From Lingula anatina (lineage: Eukaryota; Brachiopoda; Lingulata; Lingulida; Lingulidae): a stretch of DNA of 64,000 nucleotides. The stretch is from the NCBI RefSeq assembly GCF_001039355.2, contig NW_019774513.1, positions 774,329 to 838,328 on the forward strand. Direction: 5' to 3'. A model generated the notes under the pieces. The model was given only the letters and a program-made list of their open reading frames with translations, did no database searches and was not told the DNA's origin. The position numbers and the translations under genes are program-made. Numbering within the stretch: position 1 is the first letter of the stretch; each line of letters begins with the position of its first letter. Of this stretch, positions 1 through 13,300 are shown in pieces.

Positions 1-3000
1 GATTGGTTGTCAGCAGCTCCTTTGGGTCACAAGTTACTACAGCTGACCTTGTGCCAAGGTCGCCCTTTGTACAAGAGTTGCCATCTTTTTGTAATAAGTT
101 GTTTTGTGTTGTACTTTGTGATTCACTTTCAATTCTTTTTTTGTTATTATCTATCAGTAGATCTGTTTCTGACTTTCCTTTTTGCACTGTCACGTCTCTC
201 CCAGTCATATTTTTCAAACTTTCAATCATGTCATCAATTTCGTGGAGACTGTCTTCTAAATTATCACAGATTTCGATGGGAGATTTCACTCTCTTCAAGT
301 AAGTCAAAAAAGACTCTAAATCATCAGAACTAAAACTGTCTGACAGTGCAGCGTCACTCTCTGACCCTCCCCCATTCAGTTCCACTGTGACGTTGCTAGC
401 CGAAGAAGATAAGGCACTATCTACATCAGAAGCACTGGAAACTCTATTACTACGACTCTCAGAACTTTGACACTTCTGATTCGACCCTTCTGTCCCTGGA
501 CTAGAATCTAACGACCCTGAAGATCCCTGAACATCGCCTCCTTTCAGTGGGGTTGACCCCAGCATTGCGGGGTCAAGCCTGTTTGGTGCAGACTCTGTCC
601 TTAATTTAAAATCAGACAAAATATTTTTGTAGTCTGTGGGTGTTGGTGTGGGATATAAAACACTCTCTGATGCACATTTACGAGGTGTTGTCAGAAGCAT
701 CCCAGCATTCTCTAGTGAGGAATCCTCACTGTCATACAGCGATGACCAGCAATGGCAAGCTTCTGCACATAGATGGAGCTGCTGCCTGGCCTCATCAAGA
801 TAGTCCTGGTAACAAGTTTCAAATTTCTCAGCACTTTGGAGTGAAGACTTGCCAATGGCTGTCCCTTCTGGTGATGCTGGCGTGGGATGTCCACTGAAAT
901 GAATTAAATTAAAGGTCAATTTATTTTGATGGCTTAATGTGTAAACCAAACACAGAATGATCGAGTTTTAATCTAATTTTTCCAAGACCACATAGAAGTT
1001 TGAACGTGTGAGGATTAGAAAAAAAAATGTCCACAGCATGCTTCTTGACAAATAAAATTCTCAACACTCATTAAAAGTTATTTGCAGAAATGGCTGTCAC
1101 AAGTACAAGTATATATTATATGCCAACTTTACAATAATCTATCATTATAAAACACTTTCTGGTCTGAAATAACAGTGCAAATGTCAGTTTCAAAACTGCA
1201 TGAACATCTTGATGGGTGTCAAAACAAAATACATATATTAAGCATTTTATAAAAACATAAAACCAGATTAATAATGTGCAAAATAAACACATTTGCAAAT
1301 AATCGTGTTAATTTCCACACGTTATAGTTATAATATTTTCTTATGCCACACCATAGTCTATTTATCACATTATCATGTTCAATCACTGTTTCCATTATAA
1401 TAAATGTTTCAATGATGTTTTTCTTTTTTTTTTTTTTTTATAAATTTTAGGTGTTTTTCATGATTTCACTAGGATTGCTGACCAATTATGAATAAAGTGG
1501 ATTGCAGTGCTGTTCACCATAGTGCAATTAAGCAGTAAGCGATCATAGCCTTGACCTCAATATATGAATAATATTTTGATTCTGAAATGAGAAGTTTGTT
1601 TCTGTTAGTTGTGTACGGTCACACTAAACAATATAATGATTAATAAAAAGAAAAAAATATATATATTGAAGAGACAGAAAGTGGTGGAATCTGAAGAAGT
1701 TTGAGTGCAAATGACTTATTGTGTGCTGGGAATATAATCTACTGAGAAGTTATTTCAAGAAAGATATCTAACTAAACTTATCATATTCCTTTAATTATCA
1801 ATTATGATGTGATCCTCAACTGCATTTGCAAACAATCAAAGATAATTTAATGGTCAAAGTAAGTAAATTCCTATTTCTAATGTCATTCTAAATAAATCAT
1901 CTAAATACGGGTATTACAAAATAATCAGGAGAGAACAGATCTGTAATCATAACAGAACAGAAGATTACTAACAGATAAAAGGTCATTTCAAATTGGTTAT
2001 ACATATGTATTTCAGTTGATAAGAAATTGTTCATTACCAAAAGAAAACAGACACATCAACAGTGAATATTTTCAGTAGACAAGTCCATTAGACAAGTCTA
2101 CAGAGCTACTGACTCAGAGATTATGTTTCAATAAAAAAACTCTGAAAAGTCAATTATCAATATTAGTACTGGGGGCTTGCTGGGTGACACAGGAGAGGGT
2201 TGACAATTGTGCTGTTTAACAATTTACTGCCATTCAATTTTTCTGAGCTCTTTGCAAAATAAAAGTTCTTAGTTTTTAGTAGCAGCTTCACAATGATCTC
2301 TAACAATAATCAAAATTGAAACATTTCAAGATTCTAACCTTTTCTTTGAAAATTTGAATAGACTTTTAAACAGCATCTTCAACCAATGGAGAAAACATAC
2401 ACACTTTGCCAAAGTCACCGCTCCCTGAGAGGCCACCAAATGAGATTCCAACAAGACCCCAAGCAATCGCAATTAGCTACCAAAGCTCTGCCAACTAGAT
2501 GGCGCAACTGTCAAAGGTTACCTTGCAGGCACAAATTGACGAGCAGGTTTAGTTCGTCGAAAGAGACGACCAAAACTAAAATTACTGCGTTTTGGTTTTG
2601 GTTTGGAGGGAAAACTGGAAAGGAAAGGCAACTTAATATGCAACATGCTGAATATATAGTCTACATGATTGTGTTGTTAGCTATTCCAGGTTAAAAACTT
2701 GCTACTTTAAAATAAATAAATCCATACCTTATAACATGGCTTAAAGAAAGTCAAATAAAACCATGTTATTAAAAAATATTGCCTGTTGAGGACTTCAGTA
2801 TAACTTATGTTGATGAACTGATGATGAATGTATTTAGTTCTCTCAAGACACAGATAAAAGAAGAAAAGACTACCACAATGACATAAATTCACAGTTACAG
2901 TTGTTAAGCATTACATCTATTTAACACAAACAGCCAGACTTTGCAGTGTAGGCAGTGTATAGATGACACAATGAAGGAGCATGCACTGTGAAAAGCATTG

Positions 3001-6000
3001 ACAAAGTTGCATGCAACTGAAGTGCTGAAATAAGTTTTTGATGCTTGATAACCATAAAACATGTCCTAAACCAAACAAAAATAAATAATAATAAAACAAA
3101 ATGATTTATTTCAAAGACCATTTTTGTAAAAATTTTTGCTAAGTTATCAAAACATAAACTATGACAGACCATCTGAGAAATTTAGCACAAAGTTTGATAA
3201 ATTTGACAATTTTTGTTCTCTTCTTTTCTTTTTTTTTTTTAAAAGTGTTTCATGTTGGTTTTGGTTAGTTCTTTTACCTGCATTTTTGTGCGTCAATACA
3301 AGCATTAAAATAACACAAAGAAGTTTCATTCAAACAGGTTAGCCCAATTCAGTTTTGTGAACTTCACACACACTACAGTTTTACTCTACCCTGAAGATAT
3401 TACAAAGTACAGAGCAAGATTCATCAGCCCACCGTACTTAATGCACAAAATGGAGGTGAAAATACACAGGTATCCCTCAGCCTATCAGATCTTACCTTGA
3501 CCCTGAGACAGGCAGGTCCTTCGTGACTACCATGGTAACTGTGCCTGCAGCTGCTGCCCCCTGTGGACCATTCACGGAGCCTGTCCTGCCCCCTACATTT
3601 GGTATAAGAGCCAGGAACTTCTCTGCTGCTTTGCTGTACAAGTCTACATCCCCCACTGCCTTCCTCTGGCTCACCATCACATGTGTGCACGGCACCAAGT
3701 ACCTAAGGGGAGTGTTTTTTCCAAAATTAATTTCTGATATTTTGAAGTACAGTAATATATCATACTACGTATAAAACACTTAAGAGTTTTTTAAAATTTT
3801 TTTATATTTTTTGCTTTTAGATTATCAAATTGCTGAGCCAAGTCAAATCCACATCAGTTCAATAAATTATATAAATGTGCCCCCAAAAATAGTTAAAATG
3901 CAATAAAACAAATGAATAAATATAAGCTACAAATAAATGTTTCATCTTTCATTTGCATTCCATTAATCCTATAAATTTAGGATTAAAGATAACAGACATT
4001 CATAATGCAATGCCATAGAATATGCTTACGTGTTGAGGTATACACATACATATTCATCATTTTATCCATTTCTTCCAGACTTACTTGAAAACTAGCTGGT
4101 ACATGACATCTTCACAGTTCAGATCCAGAAGGGTCTTAAACAACCCTAATGACACAACACACAGCTGAAACAGACACAAGAATACCTTGCTACTTTGATG
4201 TGAATGGTATTTTACAATTGAAAATTGTCACATTTTTTGACCATTTTTTTCTTGTATTTAGATTAACACTAGATGACAGATAAAGCAAAATATTTTATCT
4301 TTAAAATTATTTTGAAATATTTAATATTGGTATAATTAAATGAAACAATTTTTCCCTAATTAATGAAGATCATTACCATCATAACTGTCATTGTTATTAT
4401 TATTCATCTTCTCATTTTTGTAAACAAACTCCAGACTGTGGCCTTACCTTGGAGTTACTACTAATTCTTGTGATCAGAGATTCTAAAATGTTGATTTCAT
4501 CGTGGTGTTCAGTCAGAATAAACTTCAGAAAAGTTCTCATCAGAGCTGGTTCCGTAATTCTGCGTAAGAACAGGTCCAGGTATGCCGTCGCAGCAATCAC
4601 CTCATCCATAGAATTCTGAAAGAGAGAGCTACAGCTTTTGAAATAAAAATGTCACAACAGGGAGGCAGTTAAAAGAAATCAAACACCTCTGATTTTTCTG
4701 CCTTAAGTAATGGCCAATAAGAGCTTTAAATGATATTGTATTGACTGTAGAGTGATGGTACATTTCAATTTCAATTTTTTCTCATAATGATTGTTTTAGG
4801 ACCAGCTGAATACAACAGTACAGGTACATGGCACTCAAGTAAATGAAATTTGAAGTTCTTTTAATTAAGATAATATCTGTTAAAAATAATTTTTTGTTAT
4901 TTTTACTTGAAGTTTAAATTAATACTAAGGGTTTTAAAGACCTGTGCATACCTACAAAAATTAGTAAATGAAAATAATGCAAAGTAGAAGGACAGAAAAC
5001 TATTTTATAAGCTAAGAAAACCATTGTTACATGTTCAAGATAGAAACAGGCTATCAGGCATAAGACACTGGAGAACAGGGTACATATAAAACAAAACTTG
5101 GGAGTAAAGTATAAAGAACACAGAGCAAAGAGTTAAAAGAAACTATGCCAATCTTAATGAAGAGGAAGACTATTGACTGAGACAGGTTCTTAGTAAGCTT
5201 TTATATAACATTAACAGCTTCCTCTACAAAAACTATGATAATGGAACACTGCATAAGAAATAACGTAGCAATGCCTATGATGGCATAATATCTTGGAAAA
5301 AGCTTTTAATGTTGAAAACTTTTTTGCAATAAAAGCTGAAAGCAGTAGTTCATTTCTTTGTGAAAATTGAATAGAATCTATATTACACAATTATACATAT
5401 TATTCCTTTCACAATATTTTATAATGTTACATAAATTTAAGTCTCTTTAGTTGGTCAAAAAAAACCCAAAATCACTTCTTATAACCATACAAAACTGTAG
5501 ATACTGCGATAAAATTATTTCATTTCTTCGTTTTCAGTAATGAAAGCATTTAAATGAAACAGTTGTGAAGAGCCCCCTCTAGGTTAATATGTAAATGCAT
5601 GCCACTCACTAGAACTACAGTGGGGGTTACATAGTAAGAGGCATTCAGAACTGATCCAACTGAAACCAATAATTGACTAAGTGATGTCATCAGGTAGCTT
5701 GATTGCTTACCATATCATTTAACTTTTAGAATATCCCCAGAAGGATTTTCCAATGTGATTTTTTTCTTGTGAATTAGTGATTTTAGTTAGACCAGTCCTG
5801 GAAATGCCTTATTGCTGTGTTTACTTGTCAGGGATGAACACTTTATCCAAAACTGAAAGCAGCTGAAAATTTTGTCATTTGTAATAGAAGTTCTAATGCA
5901 CAAAAACTTTGTCTTGTCTTTGCTCAATCTAAAAGGGCTCTATTTCAGCCAAAGATATTTTGAAGAGAACCACACAAAAAGTGGATCATTTTACTTCTTT

Positions 6001-7309
6001 TCTGGTCCAAAAAAATAATTTTAGTCACAGAAACTCAACAAGCTTGCATGATCTATTCAACAGACTATATTACAATTTGATCTCTGGCAAAACACAGCTG
6101 GTAGTGGAGGCCGCATTTCCAATCTCTGACAGCTTCATATTCGCACACGCCTTCTAAGCACACTTAGAAATCTCAAGAAGGTGTGCTGAGATTACATGTG
6201 CTAAGATAAGCTGTTACAACTTCGATGGAAATGCGTCTCAAACAGAAGAATACGAAGGGCACACATGCAGGAAGACACGTTGGCATTTGGTACTGACCAC
6301 AAAGAGCTTTTCAAGGATGGACATGGGCAGTCCAGATATGTCCTTGGGTGGTAAAAGAACAAGAAATCATGGAATTTAATCATGTTATTTGATGTGAAAA
6401 AAAGTGATGCAAATCATTATACTGGTTTCTACTGTAAATTATTATCTATTGTATATATTTTGCACTAAAGTAACAGCTCACTACAGTAAACTTTCATTCG
6501 TCAAAATTTCTTCACAGCTGAAGTTTGCAGAAGCCAAACAATTTTTTGAGGAACATAAATGTTTGTTCCTGGCAATTGCAAAAAGTGCACATTAAATTAA
6601 TTTTTCCGGCACCATTCCCTTTTGCAATATAGTAACATTTATTTTACTGTAAACTAAAGTCTACTGCAGCCAGCTGTAAAAACTGTGTGAGATAGCATTC
6701 ATCATTTTCTAAAAAGATTTTTTTCTTCAAGTTATTCTCCCTTCCCATAGCAATAATCAATGTAAAGAATAATCAAGGAAATAAATGAAAAGCAGCATGA
6801 TATTGGAACCATTCAACAACTGACTTAATTGTCACACTATGAAACCATTTAGTTCTATGATTTAAGTCATGATATACAGCAATGATCAAATCAATATACA
6901 GGTCTTTGATGCTTATATTACATGATGTACTGACAAAAGGAAAATAATAACCTTAATGACGTATGTTGGAAAAAAGGCCCAACAAAAGAAGCCTTCACAA
7001 GCCATTGCATTTATCACTCAATCTATCACTTCACGTCATCACAAGTATTGTTCAATGTATCACTTTATCACATGCTTTGCATATACACAAGCACTCGAGA
7101 GCTTTTCACTTAGTTTTTTTAACTTTATGTAAATTTCACCAAATTAATGATTTTCTGTCAAAATGTTACCATATTTTTCAATAGTCAAATCTTGATTGAA
7201 TTTACTTTTCATGATTGATGTAATATGATTTTTTTTTTTCAAATTTATTTCAGGGTTCAAAATTAAGTGTATCATATAATCTCCTGCCACGCAAGTCATG
7301 TACACCCCC

Positions 7310-7349
<40 letters not shown>

Positions 7350-10300
7350 TCATCACTTCACTTCAAATACCATAATCTGTTATCTATGCTCTACCTGATG
7401 TAATGCAGGCCCCAGGACAGGCACCAGGAAGCCATTGTAGATAAAACTGAGCAACTGATCTCTAACCATTGGGTGGGCAACCTGAGAAACAAGATGATCA
7501 AACTTAGGGCGCATTTAGAACAGCAGACTAACTGATCTGTGGATCAAATATGACAACCTACTCAAAAGCTTGCTGCTTAATTCCCAATAAGACACTGAAC
7601 AGATCCTCTGTGTGGAATATGCAACAAGCATTCTAGTGAGACAGTCATATTTGATCTGCAGATTTGTTAGTCCTCTGTTCTGAATGCTGCCTTCAGGTGC
7701 CTTCCCAATGAAACTATTGCACTAGGTAGATCGATCCAATTCTGTGGGAACATGGATGTTCATCTCCCCCTAGCTGCTTGAGAAGGCAATATCAATTAGT
7801 TAATTAGATTACATTCAGTGAGTCCCCATGGAGTTGGACTGATCTACCTAGTACAATAGTTTCATTGGGAATGGACCCTTACAAGTCAAATATTCATGAT
7901 AAAAAATGCAATAAAACCACCAGCAATGTACTTGAACATGGTACTGCCACAAAGGGAAATAACTGAAGATTGCTAGTGGGAATGTCTGCGAATAATCACA
8001 ATGCATTAACTCTGACGATAGTGCTTTTTCCATTACCCAGTTCATGACAAATTGCAAAGCAGTTTGAATAAGATAGAAAATTTAACCAATACAGTGACCA
8101 TTCCATAACAGCACACTAAAATATTACAGCGTTGTCTTGATCATCAAGTCAATTATAACAACAACAGATGGAGAGGCCAAGCCCTCAACTGGAGCTTCCT
8201 CCAAGATATCAAAGAGCATTTTAATCAGTTTCACCTAAATTAAATATCCAATTAAAAGGTTTACATTTTCAAATATTTTACTCATAATAGCAGGTTCACA
8301 GCCAGTAACAACTTCACAATCTTTAAATCATGTTTACATGAACAGGAATTTCGACCCTCACCGATTGGTCAAGAGGCAGTCACATGAGGTCAGTTATTTC
8401 ATCGAACTGACCTCCAGTCTTAAGTATGGAATTGATGTCCTAACTATAACTGTATATATTATTAAACTGATGGTCACCTGAGCGACAGCATTACAGAACT
8501 CCAGTGAGTTGAGGAACATCCCCAGGTCAGGTATCTGGAGCCAGTCTTCCCGCGTCAGCTGATACCAGTCTGAGGTGGGAATCTCCAGCTTTCTGGGCAG
8601 CGAGGAATACAGTCCACTTAAACCTGTGGCTAGGACCTGAAATTATATACATCAAAACAGTTTGAGATACTAATATAAAGCTGGGTGTTCTAGCTTTCTG
8701 GGCAGCGAGGAATACAGTCCACTTAAACCTGTGGCTAGGACCTGAAATTATAGACATCAAAACAGTTTGAGATACTAATATAAAGCTGGGTGTTCTAGCT
8801 TTCTGGGCAGCGAGGAATACAGTCCACTTAAACCTGTGGCTAGGACCTGAAATTATAGACATCAAAACAGTTTGAGATACTAATATAAAGCTGGGTGTTC
8901 TAGCTTTCTGGGCAGCGAGGAATACAGTCCACTTAAACCTGTGGCTAGGACCTGAAATTATAGACATCAAAACAGTTTGAGATACTAATATAAAGCTGGG
9001 TGTTCTAGCTTTCTGGGCAGCGAGGAATACAGTCCACTTAAACCTGTGGCTAGGACCTGAAATTATAGACATCAAAACAGTTTGAGATACTAATATAAAG
9101 CTGGGTGTTCTAGCTTTCTGGGCAGCGAGGAATACAGTCCACTTAAACCTGTGGCTAGGACCTGAAATTATAGACATCAAAACAGTTTGAGATACTAATA
9201 TAAAGCTGGGTGTTCTAGCTTTCTGGGCAGCGAGGAATACAGTCCACTTAAACCTGTGGCTAGGACCTGAAATTATAGACATCAAAACAGTTTGAGATAC
9301 TAATATAAAGCTGGGTGTTCTAGCTTTCTGGGCAGCGAGGAATACAGTCCACTTAAACCTGTGGCTAGGACCTGAAATTATAGACATCAAAACAGTTTGA
9401 GATACTAATATAAAGCTGGGTTTTCTAGCTTTCTGGGCAGGGAGGAACACAGCCCACTTAAACCTGTGGCTAGGACCTGAAATTATAGACATCAAAACTG
9501 TTTGAGACAGTAATATAAAGCTGGGTTTTCTAGGTTTCTGGGCAGCGAGGAATATAGGCCACTTAAAAACGTGGCTAGAACCTAAAATTATAAACATCAA
9601 AACACCATGAGACACTAATATAAAGCTGGGGTTTCTAGCTTTCTGGGCAGGGAGGAACACAGCCATCTAAACCTGTGGCTAGAACTTGAAAATAATTAAT
9701 TTTCTCAAATCTCAATTGCTTTGAGGAAAAAAAATGTAACTTTGCCATTATATAATAAAATCTTTGGATCAATTGGATACAGGATGAACCTATATTAGTG
9801 ATGTACTCCCTGCCTTATGAATAATGTAGCAATGAACTGTACCGTGAATTCTAAAACCAAAGGCTTCTCAATTATAACTAAAAGCTATTCTAAAGGTCAG
9901 CGGCTTATGGGACTTATAATACAGACGACATTTCTTTCAATATTAGAATTCCCAATGAATAAGAAATGACCATTAAAGCTTTCTGGATGATCTCCCTAAA
10001 TGAGCGTGATCCATCTTTGTGGCTGTGCAAAATCAATAAAATGATTCCTGATTTTACTCCCTCATCAAATCACTACCCGTGCTAAATGGCTGTATTCCAA
10101 ATACTTATTCTCTCTGCAGATATTCCACATACAGTATTAAAAAAAAAAATTTAAAAACACTGGATGACAATCTCAGCTTTGAGTTTAGCAATACATAAAC
10201 AGTACAGCAATATGAACAAATAACAGTCTACAAAAGTTATTGATTCATAATGAATTAGAAGGTATATTTTGAAATGGACAATATTTCAAAGTGCTGTAGT

Positions 10301-13300
10301 TAGAACATTCTGCAACCTTAAAGCAATAATAACTCTTCCTTTGAGATTCAAAATTCCGCAAGAAATACATTGTAAACAACGCCTGGAAATATATTCTGTT
10401 GCATTTTCCCACTAAAACGACTGTTATTGTAGTAAAACTAAAATCTGTGCTTGTCACTTGGGCTTTCGATGCTTTCTTCGCGGTCGACAAGTGCATCCGT
10501 TGCTAATGACGTAATGGTGTCACGCGGATTCTCACGTTCATTCGAGACCAAAATAACATGGCGGGAAACCCTCAGACGTAAGTTGCGAGTTTTTTACAGT
10601 GCGTCGGATAACGAAAAGCCCAGAATTGCACACATTGTAGATATAAATGCATTCTGAGCAAAAAAGACGAATATATCTTATGAATCTTATAATATTGTTA
10701 TATAGTGTTGTTGTCTGCTTTTCCCGCGGTTTTAAGTAGGTCACTAGAAACTATCGCTCGATACGAGAGGGCTCCGTCAGTTAAAATCTCTTAAGAGATT
10801 TTAACAAAAAACCGTACGTTTAGGAAAAAAACCCTGGATTAACTTTGAATGCAGGAATGGGGTCGTTGAACATTGGTAAGTACGGGAAAATTGCCGTTTT
10901 TTCCAGGAAAATCGTATTTTTGGCCAAAACGAAGAGTTATTATGACTTTAATGATTCTAATATGGATAACAATGTCAACATTGAAGTAGATAATACCTCG
11001 AAGGTCTACATTAAGAACAAACACCCGTCTACAGTATGATACTATGTCATAGATTACATTTGGAAACATAACTATATGAGAAATTTAAAGAAAAGTGAAA
11101 ATTGTTATTTGTAGATAAATATATTTCTATAATGGATAACATGTTGTTATGAACAGTATGTTAAATGTAATAAAAAAAAATCCTACAAATTTCAATTTCT
11201 GATCCAATCATATCACTATAGATAAGTTATACTTCAGACAAAAAATCATAATGGTTAAATGCCCAGATCTACCTAATTAGAACCTTGCAGTCAGAGCTTT
11301 ATTATCAGTAATCTGTATTGTCACCTTGACAATCAATACCCATAACACTGAGGATTAAATTTCCTTCTGATTAATTTAGCATATTTCTTCTGTGATTATT
11401 CTGATTGCAGTGTACATACTGCAAAATGATTTCTTTGCAAAACAACTGGTGCTTGTACAGTCCTTCATCTGTACATTTGTATCAAGAACTAAATAATGTA
11501 TTGCCTTTATGTGAAAATGACATGTTTTGTCATTTCTTTTCAGGAATACAAATTGTCCTTTCAATTCTATAAACAATCACTAAATACTTTATACAGGCCT
11601 GGAAAACAAACCAAAAGCTTTTTGAATTTTTCAATAAATGAGTAATTCCAAGGAGCTTTTCTGAAATACCCTATACTAAAACTTCTTGATTGAGACAAAA
11701 AACAAATATCCTTTTTTGCTTCAAGACTGAGACCATTATCAAAATGTTTATTGTCATTGATCAATTCCTTCTCATACTTGTTCTGGAGGAAGGAAAACAG
11801 ATAATCTTGTTTTCTGTTTCATATTTTCTTAGCACAAGCTGCAAATGATTTTAGTGGTGGCAAATCAATTGTGAAGTAAATGTTACTAAAGCAGGTTGGT
11901 TTATTGAGGGTTTCCTTTACTAAATAGGCTCATCAATCAATTCAATTGCCTTGGTTAACCAAAAGAAAATAACACTTGGTGGAGTTCCACAATGTTTTTG
12001 TAATACCAGCCAGCTTAAGGATCCCATTCCAAAAACTAGATCAATCTAGCAGGATCGGTCCATCACTGAGGGGATTCTCGCTAAATTGTTTCAAGCTTAA
12101 GCACCTCTGATGTCTGGCATGCCTACTGAAGCTGTAAGGGAGTAATTAACTATTGCTTAGCAGCTACAGTAGGTGTGCCAGACATCTAAGGTGCTTAAAG
12201 CAATTCAACAAGAATCCCCTCAGAGATGGACTGATCCTGCTAGATTGTTCTAGGTATGGGAATGGGTTGAAGGTCTACAAGATATGTAATCCCTGACAAG
12301 TCATGTTTTGTGGTCTTAATATCAAATTCTGACCACCAAAAAGCTTGTTTTCTTAATTTTAAACTTTTGAATTTGATGTACAGACCTTTCACAGTTTAGA
12401 TAAGACACATTTTTTTATAAATGTACATATCAGTAAAACTGCCTCAGATATCCTGGAGAGCCATGGCGTTTTTTTTTTTTTTTTTTTCAACAACAAATAC
12501 ACATCTGTATTTGCCTATCTATTCACACAAGTGGATAAATTCCATTACATAAAGTTTTAAAATCATGAGTGGGAGACTGTCAGAGCAACACTTCTTGATT
12601 ATATGCCAAATAAACAGGCAACAATTTTTCACCTAGTAAAAGTTTGAGTATGACTAGGTTCCCATGCTTAGATTGATCTAACAGGATCAATCTATCTCCA
12701 AGGGTTTTCTCACTACATTGCTTTCAGCGGCAAGAAGCTTAGATGTCTGGCACACCTTCTGAAGCTGCTAATTGATAATTACTTTCTAGAAGTAGACATG
12801 ACAGACATCTAAGCTGCTTAAGTTAGTTGCAATTTAGCAAGAATCCCCTTGGAGATAGATCGATCTAAAGTTAGTACGATAGGGTCTGGGAATGGTCCCT
12901 ATCATGGTATCTACCTGAACATGAAATCTTGCCTTCTTTATGGCACACAATGATGCACCTATCTTTAATATTACTAGTGTTTACCAAAGGAAAAAAACTA
13001 CTTGCAGTTATAAATCAGTCACATGAGAAAACTAAGGGCACTTTTTTTAGATGCACCACAGAATAAGCCATGCTATAGGGCAAGAAACCTGTAATGACTA
13101 ACCTACTAGCTGAATGGATTAACTCGACTAAGTATAATATGGCTTCTATATCTTGCACTTTAGTTAATTGGATTTTATCTTTGAAATTAGACAACTAAAA
13201 AGTAACACACTGGTATATAAAACATCTTCGTGAATTTTGATACAGGACCTAAAACTTTTATTGAAATAAAAAAAATTAATATTATTAATTATTTCAAATG

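Noticed and set aside
2386-2694. 102-codon plus-strand open frame
   Set aside because: It is antisense to the FHIP1 exon at 2614-2522 and has no family resemblance.
8527-9666. Long open frame (379 codons, minus strand) with a 35-residue repeat
   Set aside because: It results from the 105-bp unit being divisible by three. It runs in a different frame from the real FHIP1 exon and crosses intron sequence, so it is not a repeat protein.
8591-9680. CRISPR-like array of regular repeats
   Set aside because: Units are contiguous with no variable spacers, in a spliced animal gene.
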